Source: Piper betle (lineage: Eukaryota; Streptophyta; Magnoliopsida; Piperales; Piperaceae). From it: DNA of 64,000 nucleotides. Positions 11,730-24,545 of the stretch are shown piece by piece (the first letter of the stretch is position 1; each line of letters begins with the position of its first letter). The notes beneath the pieces were generated by a model, which was not told where the DNA came from, did not search any database, and saw nothing but the letters and a program-made list of their open reading frames with translations. The stretch is from NCBI GenBank assembly GCA_033002965.1, contig JAURVB010008688.1:114834-178833 (forward strand), read 5' to 3'. The position numbers were made by a program, and so were the translations under genes.

Positions 11730-14700
11730 GCGCGATAAACGCATTGTATCTGTGATATATTAAATGAGCAGGAGGATTCTTTGATCTGTTCAATTCCAAA
11801 TTATAGTTGGGATTCACCAATGACGTGACCACTTTTGTTGCAGATTGTAACTTTGATGATTATTTAGTATTGGATTCCGGTAATCGTAACTGGACTATTT
11901 GCAGATATGCGTACGCTAAAAAGATTAATCAACATTATTTTGTAGAATTCCATTTTATTAATATGTAAATTTAAATAAAGATGGAAACATGATCACCATC
12001 AATTTTTTATGAGATTTAGGTTTCCTATAGTGTGGCTTCAGCCATGGTATTGTTGTCATGATTACATCACCCTGTTTTACTAGTCTCACATGGCTGTTGG
12101 TGGGTATTTTATGAATTTGATAAAGAGAAGCTGCGGTAACAAGATTGGCTGTTGGTGGATATTTTATGAATTTGATAAAGAGAAGCTCTGGTAACAAGAC
12201 GTTGGCTTTTCTTCTTATTTAAACTATTTTAGTCATGGATTTTCTCAGAGCTTATAGCTGCTGATTTTTCTTCATGAGTATGGTTATAATTTGTCAAATT
12301 AATCAAGTTTGAAGAATGAACTGGAACTTGTATTTGTACAGAAATCTTGGCCTGTCAGCACGAGGAGGCTATATTTGCTGCTATGGAAGGTATGAAAGGC
12401 CTGATTGAAACTTGTATTGATGAAGTTTTGATCAAGGAAGGTGTTGAACGATCAAGAAATGGTTCATTAAGAAGCTCTGGGCCAACCACCATTGGAAAAA
12501 TATGTGCCACTGCGGAAAGTTTACTGAGCTATCAGTATAGTGCGGTTTGGGACATGTCATTTCTGATTGTATCAGCCCTGTTTGATAAGTTAGGTACTAT
12601 TCTTTCCTTATTACATTTCTTCTTTTTGGATAAAATAATGAATGTATCAATCAATTTTACAACTCTCTTTTTATTAGGTATTGCACTTACTTTCTCGTCT
12701 AAATTGTATGCCTTTTTCTCTAACACCAGGCTATTGTATTTTGGGAACTTGTGTAGTGTAAACATATTTTTGAACTTAGATGTTTATGAAGATCGTTATC
12801 CAAATTACATCTTTTTAGTTACTATGTTATGCCTGTATATAGTTTACTGGTTTTAATTTCTTCTTGTTTAGCCTTATGTAGAAATATTAAAATTGGAAGA
12901 GGCACATTTTTGAAGTTTCTCATGTAAATCCACCTTGTTTCTCTGATTTGGCCATCACCGTTTTTTACAGTCAGTATGTTCTTTTTCTACATAGATTCTA
13001 AGCTGTAAAATCAGATAAAGAAAGCCCATCTAATTAATCTTGATATTTGGTATTTGGCAACGATTAAATAGCATGGAAATGTTTGAAAGAATTAGGGTTT
13101 TTCCTTTTATTGGATCTGGTATTTTCCTTATTACAATATGGATCTGGTATTTAGTTGAATTGTCTTGAACTAACTTGATCTCTACTAAGACAATCACAAC
13201 AAACCAACAACATAACAGCAGCTGTCTAATATCTATATCTAGAGGATCCATGTGGGACATGAATCGTGATATAAGATCCACGTGGTTACAAATGACAAAG
13301 TTTTGATGGTTGGATGCCCTTCCTAATGCCAACACTCATCCTTTCTTCTGGCTTGGGACTGGCAATGCTTGAGGATTGGTGAAGCTATATGTTAACCCAC
13401 CTTTTTAGTTCCCATTAATAATATTAATTATAGTTATTGTCTTCCATTAATAGCATTCATTTTCCTTTTATTTTCTTTCAATATAATAGTAGACATACGT
13501 GCCACTTACCCACCCATATACTTGCCGGCCTGGTACTTACCTTGAGAAATATCAATGAATTATTCCAACTAGTGTTATTCTAGTTTCGTAGTCTTGCTTA
13601 GGGTCTCTCCCAAACCCTAACCATAGATCGGACTGGTGGCTGATCTAGTTGATTAGGGATTTAATCATCTTGATCAAGAGCCCTTATCACTATGCTAGTA
13701 GCGTAGTGAAGGCTTCTTTCTTTTCTCCTCTTAAAATTTGTGTTTTTATGACAACCACCTGGATTCTTACCCTAGGTTTGATCAGTGGAGGTTATCTGTG
13801 TTTTTCTGAGTAGTGACCTTGGAGGCATCCTTTTTAAGATTGATATGGAACTTGCATAGTTATTTTGTGCTTCATTTTCTGATCTAGGGGAATCCTCTTA
13901 CCACCTGATGAGGGGAAGTGTTCAGAGCCTAGGAGAATTGCAGAAGCTTCCAGATGAAGATTTGGGGTTTAGAAAACAGGTACTTGGCATGACAAAAAGT
14001 TCTCAGTTATAGGTTGAAATTTATTTTGTTTAAAATTGTGGATAATTGGATTGTTAGTTGTGGGTTCTCATGAAATTTACTATATCTAAGTGCATTGTCC
14101 AATGTCAGATGCATGAATGTGTTGGTACTGCAGTCAGAGCCATGGGACCAGAGGCACTCTTTAGCATTTTACCATTCAACTTGGATGCCGAAGATTTGTC
14201 CAATGTAAATGTGTGGCTGCTTCCTATTTTGAGGCAATACATAGTCAGAGCCCATTTAAGTTATTTTACAAATTCTATTCTGGACTGGGTTGAACATGTT
14301 CGGCAGATATGTGAAAAGGTTGTTGCTTGTTCTGAAATGTATTTGTTGTTGGTGTGTTTAAATTACACTTTTATAATAATAGCATCTTGTTTTCCACAGC
14401 TTGAAAGAGAAGGGAAGATAGTTTCTGCAAAGAGTGTTGAAGGACTGGTTTATTCTCTGTGGTCCTTGTTACCGGCCTTCTGCAACTATCCTTCAGATAC
14501 TGCTGCCAACTTCCCAGATCTCAGAGAGAAATTGTGTGTGGCCCTTTTGGAAGAACCTGATTTACGTGGAATAATATGTTTTAGTCTGCAGGTTTTTTCA
14601 TAGATCTCTTCCTTCTTCCGTTAGTTGTAATTTCTTCATATTCACTGATTGAGTCTTGTCACTTCCTTTCTTTTTTTGTTTGCATAGACGCTTATCCGCC

Positions 14701-17700
14701 AGAACAAGGAAGGAAGTCGTGAACTATCTGCAGCTGAAAGGAGCATTCATGAGCAAAAGGCTATGGATTTCTATACTGAAAATGTAAAATTGAGAAACAT
14801 GAATGCAATAAGAGCTTGCTCTGCTGAGTTTTTTCAGTGCTATCAGAAACGTTTTTGCAATCTCCTCATGATAATGGTGGATGCTTACAGGTATAAGTGT
14901 GAAATGTTGGCCCGATTCCTTAATTATTGGTCACCATTGGCTGTTTACGTAAAACCAGCATTGACGTCTTTCTAGGAAACTATTGGCGAGTTTGCATCCA
15001 TTTCAGATAGAAGGCTTGTTCGTAAATTATTCACAAATACCATGAGGAACCTTCTCAATGTGACTCAGAATGCTGCTGGACAGTCAAATATGGACTTAGA
15101 TCGTTCATTCAATGATGCTTCTATATTGCTTGCAAGGTTACTGACTCCTTTGTTTCTTATACATATTTCTTATGACCATTCTAGCAGTACTTTTTCTATT
15201 TTCATGAAGTTGATTAATCATCTCACGGACAATAATCTAGTCGCAAATTTGGGGAGGTTATCATCAATTATGTGCTTGCTTAGTTGACATGGATTATACA
15301 CTTTTGCCATCAATATTTGTGCATCGCTTCTAACTTCTTTTTTATTTATGGATAAATAAAATATTTATCAGAAAGCAGATGGCATTTCTTCTTATATTAT
15401 TTGTGATTGACATCTTATATTGTCCTGCAAATTCAGGACCAAGTTACTGGACTTGGCAATATCACTCCTTCCTGGGTTGCAGGTTCAGGAAGTTGAATTG
15501 TTATATGTTGCACTGAAACCCTTACTTAAGGCATGCTAAATTTTTTATTTATTTACATATCTAGCCTTGTCGTATTATCTTCTTGTACAAGTTGTTAACA
15601 GTTATTTATCGCACAATGGATAATTTCATTGCAGGATGAGGAAGGATTTGTACAGAAAAAAGCTTACAAAATTCTTTCAAAAATCCTCAAGGCATGTTTG
15701 TTCTTGTTTTTAAAACTTTAGTCATTTTTGGTCTTTCAAGCAAAGAACTGTCTAGTTATGTCAAATGATGCCATATGATTTTGCTTGTAGTATCAGGACA
15801 TGCAGCCTTTTTATTAACACTTGATAGTTCACTCTGGTCAGGAAAGAGAAGAATTTGTTTCCAGCAAGCTTGATGACTTAACTAGCATTATGGTAGATAC
15901 ATTACCCTTTTGTCACTTCTCAGCCAAGCGGCACAGACTTGACAGCTTATATTTCTTGATTGTTCATGTCTCTAAGGTGGACTTCAGTTTTTATATTTAT
16001 TTTTGCAGACTGCTGGCATATCTAATGTAAATGGATTATTGAAATTTGGTATTTGGATATTAATTTTTTTATAACCAATATTTTTATAAGGTTTTTGGAT
16101 TTTGTATGCTGGATGCTTCAAATCAGAGGACTTATGGACTTGTTACTTCATTTCTCACGGAAATTATACTTGCTTTAAAAGAGGTACTCCATACTTCCGG
16201 ATATAGTGTATCATTTGTTATATAACTTTCTTTAATAGTCCACATATCAATGTTGTCTATTGTCATTAAACTCGTTTTATCATTGGTTTTGGTTAATTTG
16301 TTTTGGCGTGTAATTTTACTTATGTTTTTTTAATGATGTCATGCCATTTTTATTGAAAGTGAGATTACCTTTGCTACTGAGGGTGCTTGCATTAGGTTTT
16401 TCTATTATTTGGAGTTGAGGTGCATCCCATTAAGGTTGCATTGCACATCTCTTCTGGCGAGGAGATAATATCCAACTGTCTTTTTCTTGTTGCTGGGAGC
16501 AAAGCACAGTAATATAGTAAATGTGTAGCTTCGTTTACATGATTATGGCAGGCTGCTATTTTCTGTTTCTAATAAGGTAGTTGTAAAAATGATAGAATGC
16601 GAAACCCAAGCTTATTTAGGCAAAATTTCTGGTGACTTGCTTCTTTTTCACATGTCTATTTGGTGTGTTGTAATCAAATTTTAAATCTCCACCTAAATTT
16701 AGCTTTTGTGATGTCAATTTTTCTGTTTCTGTTGGTATGAATATGCTTACATTTAATTCAACTGCCATTGTTTTTATGCAACTATTGCATAACCACTTAC
16801 TCCATTGCAGGCTAATAAGAAAACAAGGAACAAGGCATATGACTTGCTTGTTAAAATTGGCCAGACATGTGAAGATGAAGAGATGGGCGGACATGGGGAG
16901 AAATTGCATGATTTCTTTAACATGGTTTGTTTCAATTTTCTTGGTTATTTCTTCGTATACCTTTTATTAGCTGAACTGGGGTCTTTTGGAATGATTGACA
17001 AGAATTAAACTCATTAAATGATTGTATTGACTCAAACTTTCTCAAAACCTTAGTTGACACAAATTGACTGGTGTTGCCGCCAGGCACATTTTTGGTGCAT
17101 CTGCTCACAAAGGTGGAAATGAGAATTTTGTTTCTGTATTTTGGGTCATCTTACATCCTCTAGTATGACGGTTCTTAATTTGTATTGTTTATTGTCTGGG
17201 CACTTAAGAATTTAGCCTAATGATATACTTAAATATTTATATTGATTATACTTTTTTAATCGTCCAGGTTGCTGGACGCCTTACTGGTGAAACTCCACAT
17301 ATGATCAGTGCGGCCATAAAAGGATTAGCTCGCTTGGCTTATGAGTTCTCTGAGCTTGTTGATGCAGCTTACAGCCTCCTTCCGTCTGCGTTTTTACTCT
17401 TGCAAAGAAAAAACAGAGAAATTACAAAAAGTAGGATGTACTTTCTAAATAAATATTTATTATATTTGTCATTGTCCAAAAGTAATTTTCTTTTGATTGA
17501 TATTATCTTTGTCTAAATTATCTTGTTTATTGTATTCTTTTATGCAGGCCAACCTAGGTTTCCTAAAAGTACTCGTTGCCAAATCCCAAACACATAGCTT
17601 GCAGGAATCCTTGAGAAGCATTGTTGAAGGGCTTCTAAAATGGCAGGATGAGAAGAAAAATCATTTCAAAGCAAAGGTTTGAACTTTCATGATATACAAA

Positions 17701-20289
17701 TTAGAAATATAATTTATTAACTTGGAGAGTGATATATTCAATTTATTCATATATTATGTAGATGCAATGGGAATGGTTAGGTCTGTTCAAAGTTTGATTT
17801 GGCTCATTACTATCAACTAAGAAAAACTTGTTTCAAAGCTTGACTCAACGTTACATGAGCGAGGCCTGGGCTTGCGCTTGCTCGACTTTGAGCTCAATAT
17901 TATATATTAAGAATAAATGTTTTTACCAATCTTTGATTTTCTTCAGCAAATTTAATTAAATTATAAAACAATATGCTATAATAACAATTTTAAATAACAT
18001 ATGCTTGATTAAATTGTCTTTTATGCATAATTATATGAATTTAGAGATATTTTGATTCTTCTGGTTCTCATCCTCAATTTTGCCCTCATCTACCTGATTA
18101 CTCAAAAAGTGATGTGGACATGGATCCTACTTTAATAAAACTAAGATTGATCTATGTGATGACAAATGACAAAATTTGTAATGACTAGATGCATTTCTTG
18201 ATGCCAACCCTCCTTTGTTTAGGTTTGGGACCGGCAATGCACTAGCATTATTGGAGTTAAAAAGATATTTTGGTTATAGAATGTAAATTGTATAAAAGAA
18301 GAGTATTGGTAATTACAAGTCATGCTAGTTTTAACTCGAAGCAACTCAAGTACTACTTGGCTCGACTTGTGAAGTCTAACGAGCCAAGTTTGGGCTAAGT
18401 AAAACTTGATTTGACTCTCTTGATGAGCAGCCTTAGGAGGGAGGTGGTGATTTGAGGAATATTAATTGTATCATCTTGCTTATGATGAAAGTTTGCATCT
18501 TATGATGGTTAGCATGAGCCCGAATAGGATTATTATCATACAAAGAGTGGCATCAAAATCTAGCTTTCTTCTTTTGCATCTACATTGAGGCATGAAAATT
18601 TTGTTTTGTGTCTGCTAAATGTCCTCAATATTTATGTGCCCACAACTGTTGATGATATGATTTTTGCAGCTAATGCTATGAATGTTAATCAGACCTTTAT
18701 TGCTACTATTTATCTCTATTTTTTTTTCAACTCCATTTTATTTATCTTGTCAGTTAGAATTGGAAGTTATGGATTGATGTTTTCATGTTGGCAGGTGAAA
18801 TTGCTACTTCAAATGCTTGTGAAAAAGTGCGGGCTTGATGCTGTTAAAGCTGTAATGCCTGATGAGCATATGAAACTTCTTACCAACATCAGAAAGGTTT
18901 GGAAAATGCAAATCTTATGGTATTGGACTCCATGTGTTAATTGGTCACATGATCCAATTCATATATATGATGTGCAGATTAAGGAGCGTAAAGAGCGTAG
19001 AGCTACTACAAAATCCGAGGTGGATGCTAAATCTCTTCGATCGAGGGCGAGTACCTCTAGGTAAACTTATATGCACGTAGTGGCATTAGTTGGCTCCAAG
19101 GATGGTCATTGTCCATTTTCGCTTTAGGGTTGTAAAAGGTGTGAATATCATACAAATTTGTGTGCCAATAACTTGCTGTAGATTATGTTATTGTAGATTC
19201 ATCCAAGCACATACTGTACCTATGGATATTAGTTTGTTGTGAATGCCATATTGTTTTAGTAAAAAATAAAAAAGGAAAAAAAAAAAGTAAAACACTTGTG
19301 GCTTGATAGTGCAAATCTTAGAAGAAATGGCTGGTAAGGTTTTTAATTTTGCTGTCAATATTTTGATTTCTGATGTTATTTATGCTTCTAATATGCAGGT
19401 ATAGTAGATGGAACCACACGGACATTTTTTCTGATGTTGGAGATGAAAGCATGGATAATAGTGGAATGGAGCCCACAAAAACAAAGACAACTTCCAGAAG
19501 GGGAAGCAGGGTTGCCTCTAGTTTCACCTCAAAAGGTTCAACTTTAAGGTAAGATAAGCATTGTCATATTACAGTGGTCAGTGTTATTTCCATTTAAATA
19601 TGATTTTTCTGTAAAATGGTGCTGCTTGACAGAGTGATAAAAAGCTGACACTCATTGGTTGATGATATGATTTATGTTCCAGGTCAATGCGTTTGGGTAG
19701 GATTGTCAAGGGTTTGCCGGAAGATTTGTCTGGTCAATTAGAAGATGATCCACTTGATTTGCTAGACGGGAAAAAAACTAGGTCAGCTTTGCAATCCATT
19801 GAGAAACTTAAGGAAAAGATAGAACCAGACAATGATATAGAGGTAGATTCTGAAGGACGTTTGGTTGTACTTGATGAGAATCATAAATCCAAGAAGAGAG
19901 AAAGCATTTTCTTGAATGATGAAACTGAAACCAGAAGCCAAACAAGTACCTACAGCTACTCAACGGATAAATCTTCCATGAAACGACTGAAGAAAAGGAA
20001 AACATCTGATTCTGGATGGGCTTACACAGGGAAGGAATATACAAGCAAGAAGGCGAGTGGAAATGTTAAAAAGAAGGGCAAGCTGGAGCCTTATGCTTAT
20101 TGGCCCCTTGATCGCAAGATGCTTAGCCGAAGACCAGAGCAGAAAGCAGCTGCAAGAAAAGGCATGTCTAGTGTGATCAAATTGGCAAAGAAAATGGAAG
20201 GAAAGAGTGCATCCAGTGCACTTTCTGCACTTTCTGTGAGTGCACTGAAGTTTAAGAAGGCACAGAAAAGTCATAAAAAACGCAGATGA
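9648..20289 (+). CDS. RRP12-like ribosome biogenesis protein, 19 exons
   Basis: RRP12 is a HEAT-repeat (NUC173) protein needed in yeast for export and maturation of pre-ribosomal subunits; a nucleolar/nuclear role is inferred here. Exons: 9648-10160, 11022-11539, 12342-12593, 13888-13979, 14109-14318, 14400-14591, 14688-14890, 14976-15136, 15437-15530, 15635-15691, 15842-15976, 16091-16183, 16811-16924, 17268-17430, 17548-17676, 18795-18896, 18978-19060, 19399-19548, 19683-20289. Family-like stretches include FCHFSAKRHRLDSLYFLIVH (exon 11), SFLTEIILALKE then ANKKTRN (exons 12-13), LARLAYEFSELVDAAYSLLP (exon 14) and KKCGLDAVKAVMP (exon 16). The C-terminus is lysine/arginine-rich (ends SHKKRR), fitting nuclear localisation. 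The start ATG lies in GGCCATGGAG. One-base slips are needed in exon 2 (near 11107 and 11415), at the exon 7/8 junction and at the end of exon 14. Corrected length is about 1,289 residues, near the plant family norm. Introns 9 and 10 have GC donors. The even decay-free match elsewhere favours a real gene. Confidence 0.93.
10118..10680 (+). repeat. Tandem duplication across the RRP12 exon 1/intron 1 boundary
   Basis: About 250 bases covering the last 43 bases of exon 1 and the start of intron 1 (10118-10365) recur diverged at 10384-10680. Shared blocks include TTCTCAGTTG, GATTCCA, GTGTTTCCAT, AGCTCTAT, TTGCTTAAACTT and TTGTTCTTTTTTT. The second copy's exon-like part no longer has an intact donor (the bases at the junction read TATGGGGTGAA), so it is not expected to act as an exon. 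It also holds a local triplication of GTCTGCTTGGTTA. Confidence 0.75.
11693..11734 (+). repeat. Compound microsatellite (CT)n(CA)n(CG)n in RRP12 intron 2
   Basis: Uninterrupted CT repeats pass into CA repeats and then a few CG steps. It is a likely length-polymorphic marker and carries no coding content. Confidence 0.95.
12091..12200 (+). repeat. Two-copy 55-bp tandem repeat in RRP12 intron 2
   Basis: A 55-bp unit starting TGGCTGTTGGTGG at 12091 is repeated directly at 12146 with only a few differences. The close match implies a recent duplication. Confidence 0.9.
13225..13375 (+). repeat. Dispersed repeat fragment in RRP12 intron 3
   Basis: The segment shares ordered words with 18110-18260 in intron 15: a GGATCC or GGATCCTAC-like block, ACAAATGACAAA, TGATGCCAAC or TAATGCCAAC, then GGGACYGGCAATGC. 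Shorter related words occur at 22894, 37895 and 53198. This suggests one transposon family scattered through the window. Its class could not be determined. Confidence 0.5.
17778..18435. mobile_element. Candidate hAT-like non-autonomous element in RRP12 intron 15
   Basis: The left end reads TAGGTCTGTTCAAAG. The right end, reverse-complemented, reads TAAGGCTGCTCATCAAG, giving imperfect terminal inverted repeats of about 13-17 bp. The interior is rich in GGCTCGACTT and GCTTGACTC-like words near both ends, as in some plant hAT-type elements. Flanks (GGAATGGT and GGAGGGAG) match at about five of eight bases, so a target duplication is unproven. No transposase frame is present. Confidence 0.4.
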
Positions 20290-20715
20290 AGCAGCATAGA
20301 TACTGAATTATTTATTTATATAAATTTGTTTGATGGTACAAGCTCAGGCTTAATTTTTGTTGCATGTGCTTGTAAGCGAGAAAAGTGAGGAATATGCGGG
20401 ATATAATGTGTCGGTTTCTGATTTGGTTCAATGTTTATTTATTTTTTGAACGAGAAATTTGGGAAGGGTGAAATTTACTTCGCTCACGTTTCAATATGAA
20501 TTTTCACTAGTAGGAACCAGAGTGGTAATCCCCTAAAACCGACGGGCAAGTTATTGAAGGTACACATTTGAAGTGCAAGCTGCATGAGAAAAAAGCACCT
20601 TTGTGGCTAGGTACTCGGAAAAATTGTTGTTTGGAACGAAGGCAATATTTTTTGTGATTATTTGCCCCTCCAAAGCAGGCGCTTTCTTAAGATAATAACT
20701 CAAAGGTAATTGTTG
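20290..20715 (+). other. RRP12 3' flank and probable 3' UTR
   Basis: AT-rich sequence with TTTATTTATATAAA near 20310 and TTTATTTATTTTTTG near 20433 follows the stop codon. A polyadenylation site is likely in the first 200 bases but its exact place cannot be fixed from sequence. Confidence 0.4.
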
Positions 20716-20786
20716 CTTGTCAACGCCAAAACTCTATTTTTTGTGATTATTGCTGCTTGATTTCCTTGAGTTTTGGCGTTGACAAG
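20716..20786. repeat. Perfect 19-bp inverted repeat with a 33-base loop
   Basis: CTTGTCAACGCCAAAACTC at 20716-20734 is exactly complementary in reverse to 20768-20786. It could form a hairpin in RNA or DNA. It may be the core of a small foldback element; flanking words TTTTTTGTGATTATT recur at 20647, 20738 and nearby. Confidence 0.85.
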
Positions 20787-23700
20787 TATCTTGTTGATGG
20801 TCCGGTTTGTGATTATTGTTTTTTTACTCTGCTAATAATTTGCAATGCTTAATCCATGGTCCGGTTTAGTGGGAATAAGGTCATCTCTTTTAAGCTAAAA
20901 ATACAGGGCTTGGAAAGATCACATGCTGAGCACGAGTAAAAATTGCTTGGAAGACCACACCTGCCTGCTTCTAGCCTTACGTATAGAAATGAACACCAAT
21001 ATCTGTTCCTCCCAAGCCTTTTTTTGGGCATCGTAAATCAGACCTGCGGGGCTCCTTTTGTGGCAAACCCTTGTAAGTGATTGGGAGTGGGTTGGTGCTT
21101 AATCATGAAAATGAGTTGATTGGTGGGGAAAAAAGGGGTTCTTGTCTACCAATTATTGGCGCCTATACCTGGCTTTGTTTATTGAAGTTCATGGGCAAAT
21201 GATGGGGAATCCATCTTTCCACGTTACTATGCTGTCCTAGTTTTCCATCAAAAGTACACGTCTGCAGTTCTCCCTCAAAACTCCTGCGCGAAGTGAAATC
21301 CAACCATTTTCCAACCATCGATCAAACTCTTCTCGATTTAGTTGGTTTCCCTCTCGTAACCTACCCATAAAAAAGATGTTTTTAAATAAATGAAGTTTCA
21401 ATCAGTGTTTTGTATTTTTACTTTTTGCTGAGAAAATGTAACGTACTGCAGTTAGCCTTGATATCATTAGCTCCTTCGTTCTGGCAATTGTGCCTGTCCG
21501 TATTACACCGGCGAAAAAGATAGCTATATTTAACACGACCAATCATTTACATCTTTCATTCTATTTCTTGTTTTATTTTATTCTATATCCTTAGTTCCTC
21601 ATAATGGTCTCTAGGATCATATAGTGCCTAACTTGTGTAAAGTGATTCTAGGCAAGCTCCCAAGTAGCTAGATTAGACAAGGTTATCATCTGCAGTTATA
21701 CTAATCAAGTTGAATTATTAAAAGGTTTTCTTCTTCCCAGATAAGGATTATTAAAAGAGCATGCTTGAAAAGAGGAAGCATGCTGGAAAGACAAGGTCAC
21801 ATTACAGCCAAGATTACATGACTTCCAATCCAATGAACAAGTTGGTTTGATTGGGAGCAGTGACTACCGCCCAATGCCTGCCAGAGAAAATGGTTCATTT
21901 TTGCCTCAAAAGGTCATGCTCCTTGCTAGTTTACACCCCAAGGTGAAACCAATTATTGGTCTTCATCAAGTTGGTATGAACTGCTTTATGACCCACAAAC
22001 AGTTGTTGATAGCAATCCTACTTTGATACAAGTGCAGTAGTAGTTGCCATGCAATAATGATTAAGCATAAAGCAATATTCATATTATTATAGCTCATTGT
22101 AATTCACATTAACCAGTGCTGCTCATATTTTATGACTAGCTGACCGGTACATGTGATCCAAAGCTACTGATTGTTTCTCAGATTTGGCACCTCATTTTGG
22201 CTTTTCACGTAATCAAACGAGAGGACTGATCTTCCAGCAATTGGTAGGGATTAAATTTAAGCTTGAAGGTTGATAATATAAACAGTTTTCTTTTGCCTTT
22301 CGCCATGGCTAGAAGGTGCGAGATCTATATAAAATTAGTCCTATTTTCCTGCCTACCGGAGTTAGTGTCACATGGAGTGGCTATTAAGGTTGTAAGATTC
22401 TAAAAATCACTAGTCTGATATTTATTCAAATAAAATTTAATTTATTCGTGAATATGTAATTATTGATTTAAGCGTCCACTACTTGGGCAGGGGCATTTGG
22501 ACTATATTATTGTAAATAGTGTCAAAGCTAATCTGGAACTAAATTGGGTGGTGGTTGAACTGAATTGGAAGAAAGTTGCGCCCTTTGGGTAAGAGAAAAA
22601 ATTCTAAATTTTCTTTTAAAGATATGTAAATTATGAGATTAATAAAATTAGTTTCGTATCGAATTCTCATGAGAGTTGTAAATTATTAAAATTAGTCTTT
22701 TCTCCAATATTCAATGAGATAAGATATAATAGATATTATTGGAGATGTACTTATTAATCTTTAACTTAGGTTAACCATAAATTAAAAGGGACAATTTAGC
22801 CCATTAATTTACATTTAAATTAAGTTAATACTAGTGCACTAGTACATGAATATTAAATTATAATTTATATGATTAAAAATGATAGAGCTACCAGATGCTA
22901 ACCCGATTTTGTGTGAGATTGGGACGGGCAATAAATCACTTAGCACTTGAAAATCTATTACAGTGGAATGAGTTCACTACACACAATCTATATCTTCCTT
23001 TTTCTATTTTCACCATCCTTGTAAATTTGTTAGAAATGATACAATTATCCATGGGTAAACCTTCCCTTCATGGTCAGATCAAACAAGAGTGAAACATTTG
23101 GAAGAACTTTCCCAATCAATGTATGATTTGCAGTCATCCCATTGGTCCAAACATCCATTTAATAGACAATGAAATGGAATAATTTTGTGGGCATGCCTGT
23201 CTTTGAACGTTTGTAGCAAAATTTATCAGCCATAGACTAGAGGTTGGCATACAAGAGGAAGCCTTCAGATAAGGGGAAAAGGGGCCGAACTCTGAGGGTC
23301 TCCATCATAGATGATGGACCATCCATTACAACGGATCTCACCCTCAGTTATCACAACAGTCTACCCGAGGAAGTTTGCCTTTCCAATGGGTTCCCCTTGG
23401 ATGGTTTTTGGTCTCCTCTTTTCCTATATCCTATGATTTACGAGTATATAAATGATATTTGTGGTCTATGGCGCACTTTATATATATATATATATACACT
23501 AAATCTGTATCTATGAATACTAGATATGGTTATTATATTTGTTTAATATATGGGAACATCAAAATCTTAGTAATAAGATTATGAATTAGAAAGAAGCCGG
23601 CAGTAATAACACACTCATTAGTCTTAATCACTATAATTAGTGAATTTTAACTACTTATAATTTTTAATTTTACAATTATATCTTTAATCTCCACTAATTT

Positions 23701-24545
23701 TGGTGACATAAACCAATGAAAAAAGTGCTACACCAGGCTTAGTGTAATACTTACTCTATCAAATCCGATTCCATAAGTAAGACCTTACATGTAGCTCAAG
23801 TAAAATATTTAAGCAGGTTTTCTCATGGTACTTTTTGACACTTACGAATTTTGGCTGTAAATTATAATTCTCCTCCTCTTCTGAGAAAATTTCTTTTTGT
23901 GAAAATATCTTGACCTTATTCTATTGCAAGATACAAAAATTAATTATATTTAATTTAACTTTCATAATGGAATGCCATAGACCCTATATAATTAAACGTA
24001 TTGCATTGGGTTTTCAAAAAATATAAAACGATGTGCATAAATATTTGTGGTTCTTCTAATTTAGCTGTTGCCATGTAGACAAGGTCTCCCCTATATCCAT
24101 AGGATCTTGTCCAGCTGTTTCTGTGATATTTTCACTTGACTTTTTCCTATTCTACATTGATAAGATTGTTAAGATTAGGTTCACTAAGAATTCAGTTCTA
24201 TTTATATGGTACAAAAAACTGGAAGTTATGTGAGGCAATGTTGTTCCCTTTCTATTATATTTCATTAGGCAAGATGTCGTGCCCAATACAGGTTATACTA
24301 TAGGCAAATTTTAATTATATATATAAAATCTTATTGAATAATAAGATGAACTATAATAATTAGATATCTTACATATAGACCTGATTGATTTTAAAAATAG
24401 ATCATAATTAAATGAGAAGATAAATTATAATAATTTTAGATATTAATTTTTTATTTTTGTTGCATTTTGATTGATTAAATCTTCTATTTTAAATCAGAGG
24501 TTAGTATCAAGTTCCCTTTTAATTAATAAGAGTACATTATAAAAG
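20787..24545. other. Intergenic sequence, no gene recognised
   Basis: Only short frames are present. One at 23244-23516 begins with a basic stretch and has no recognisable domain; it ends in an AT microsatellite and is probably spurious. The word pattern GCTAACCC...GGGACGGGCAAT at 22894 links part of this region to the repeat seen in RRP12 introns. Confidence 0.4.

Noticed and set aside
12347..12856. RRP12 exon 3 as a single open frame of 169 codons
   Set aside because: Only 12342-12593 matches the family; the rest is intron 3 after a GT donor at 12594, reading hydrophobic T-rich sequence by chance.
15818..15841. Earlier exon 11 acceptor at GATAG|TTCACT
   Set aside because: It leaves the frame out of phase with exon 10; the acceptor at GTCAG|GAAAGA restores phase and matches the family better.
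23244..23516. 90-codon frame with a basic N-terminus as a possible small gene
   Set aside because: No domain, no splice-linked neighbours, and its end runs through an AT microsatellite; not supportable as a gene.
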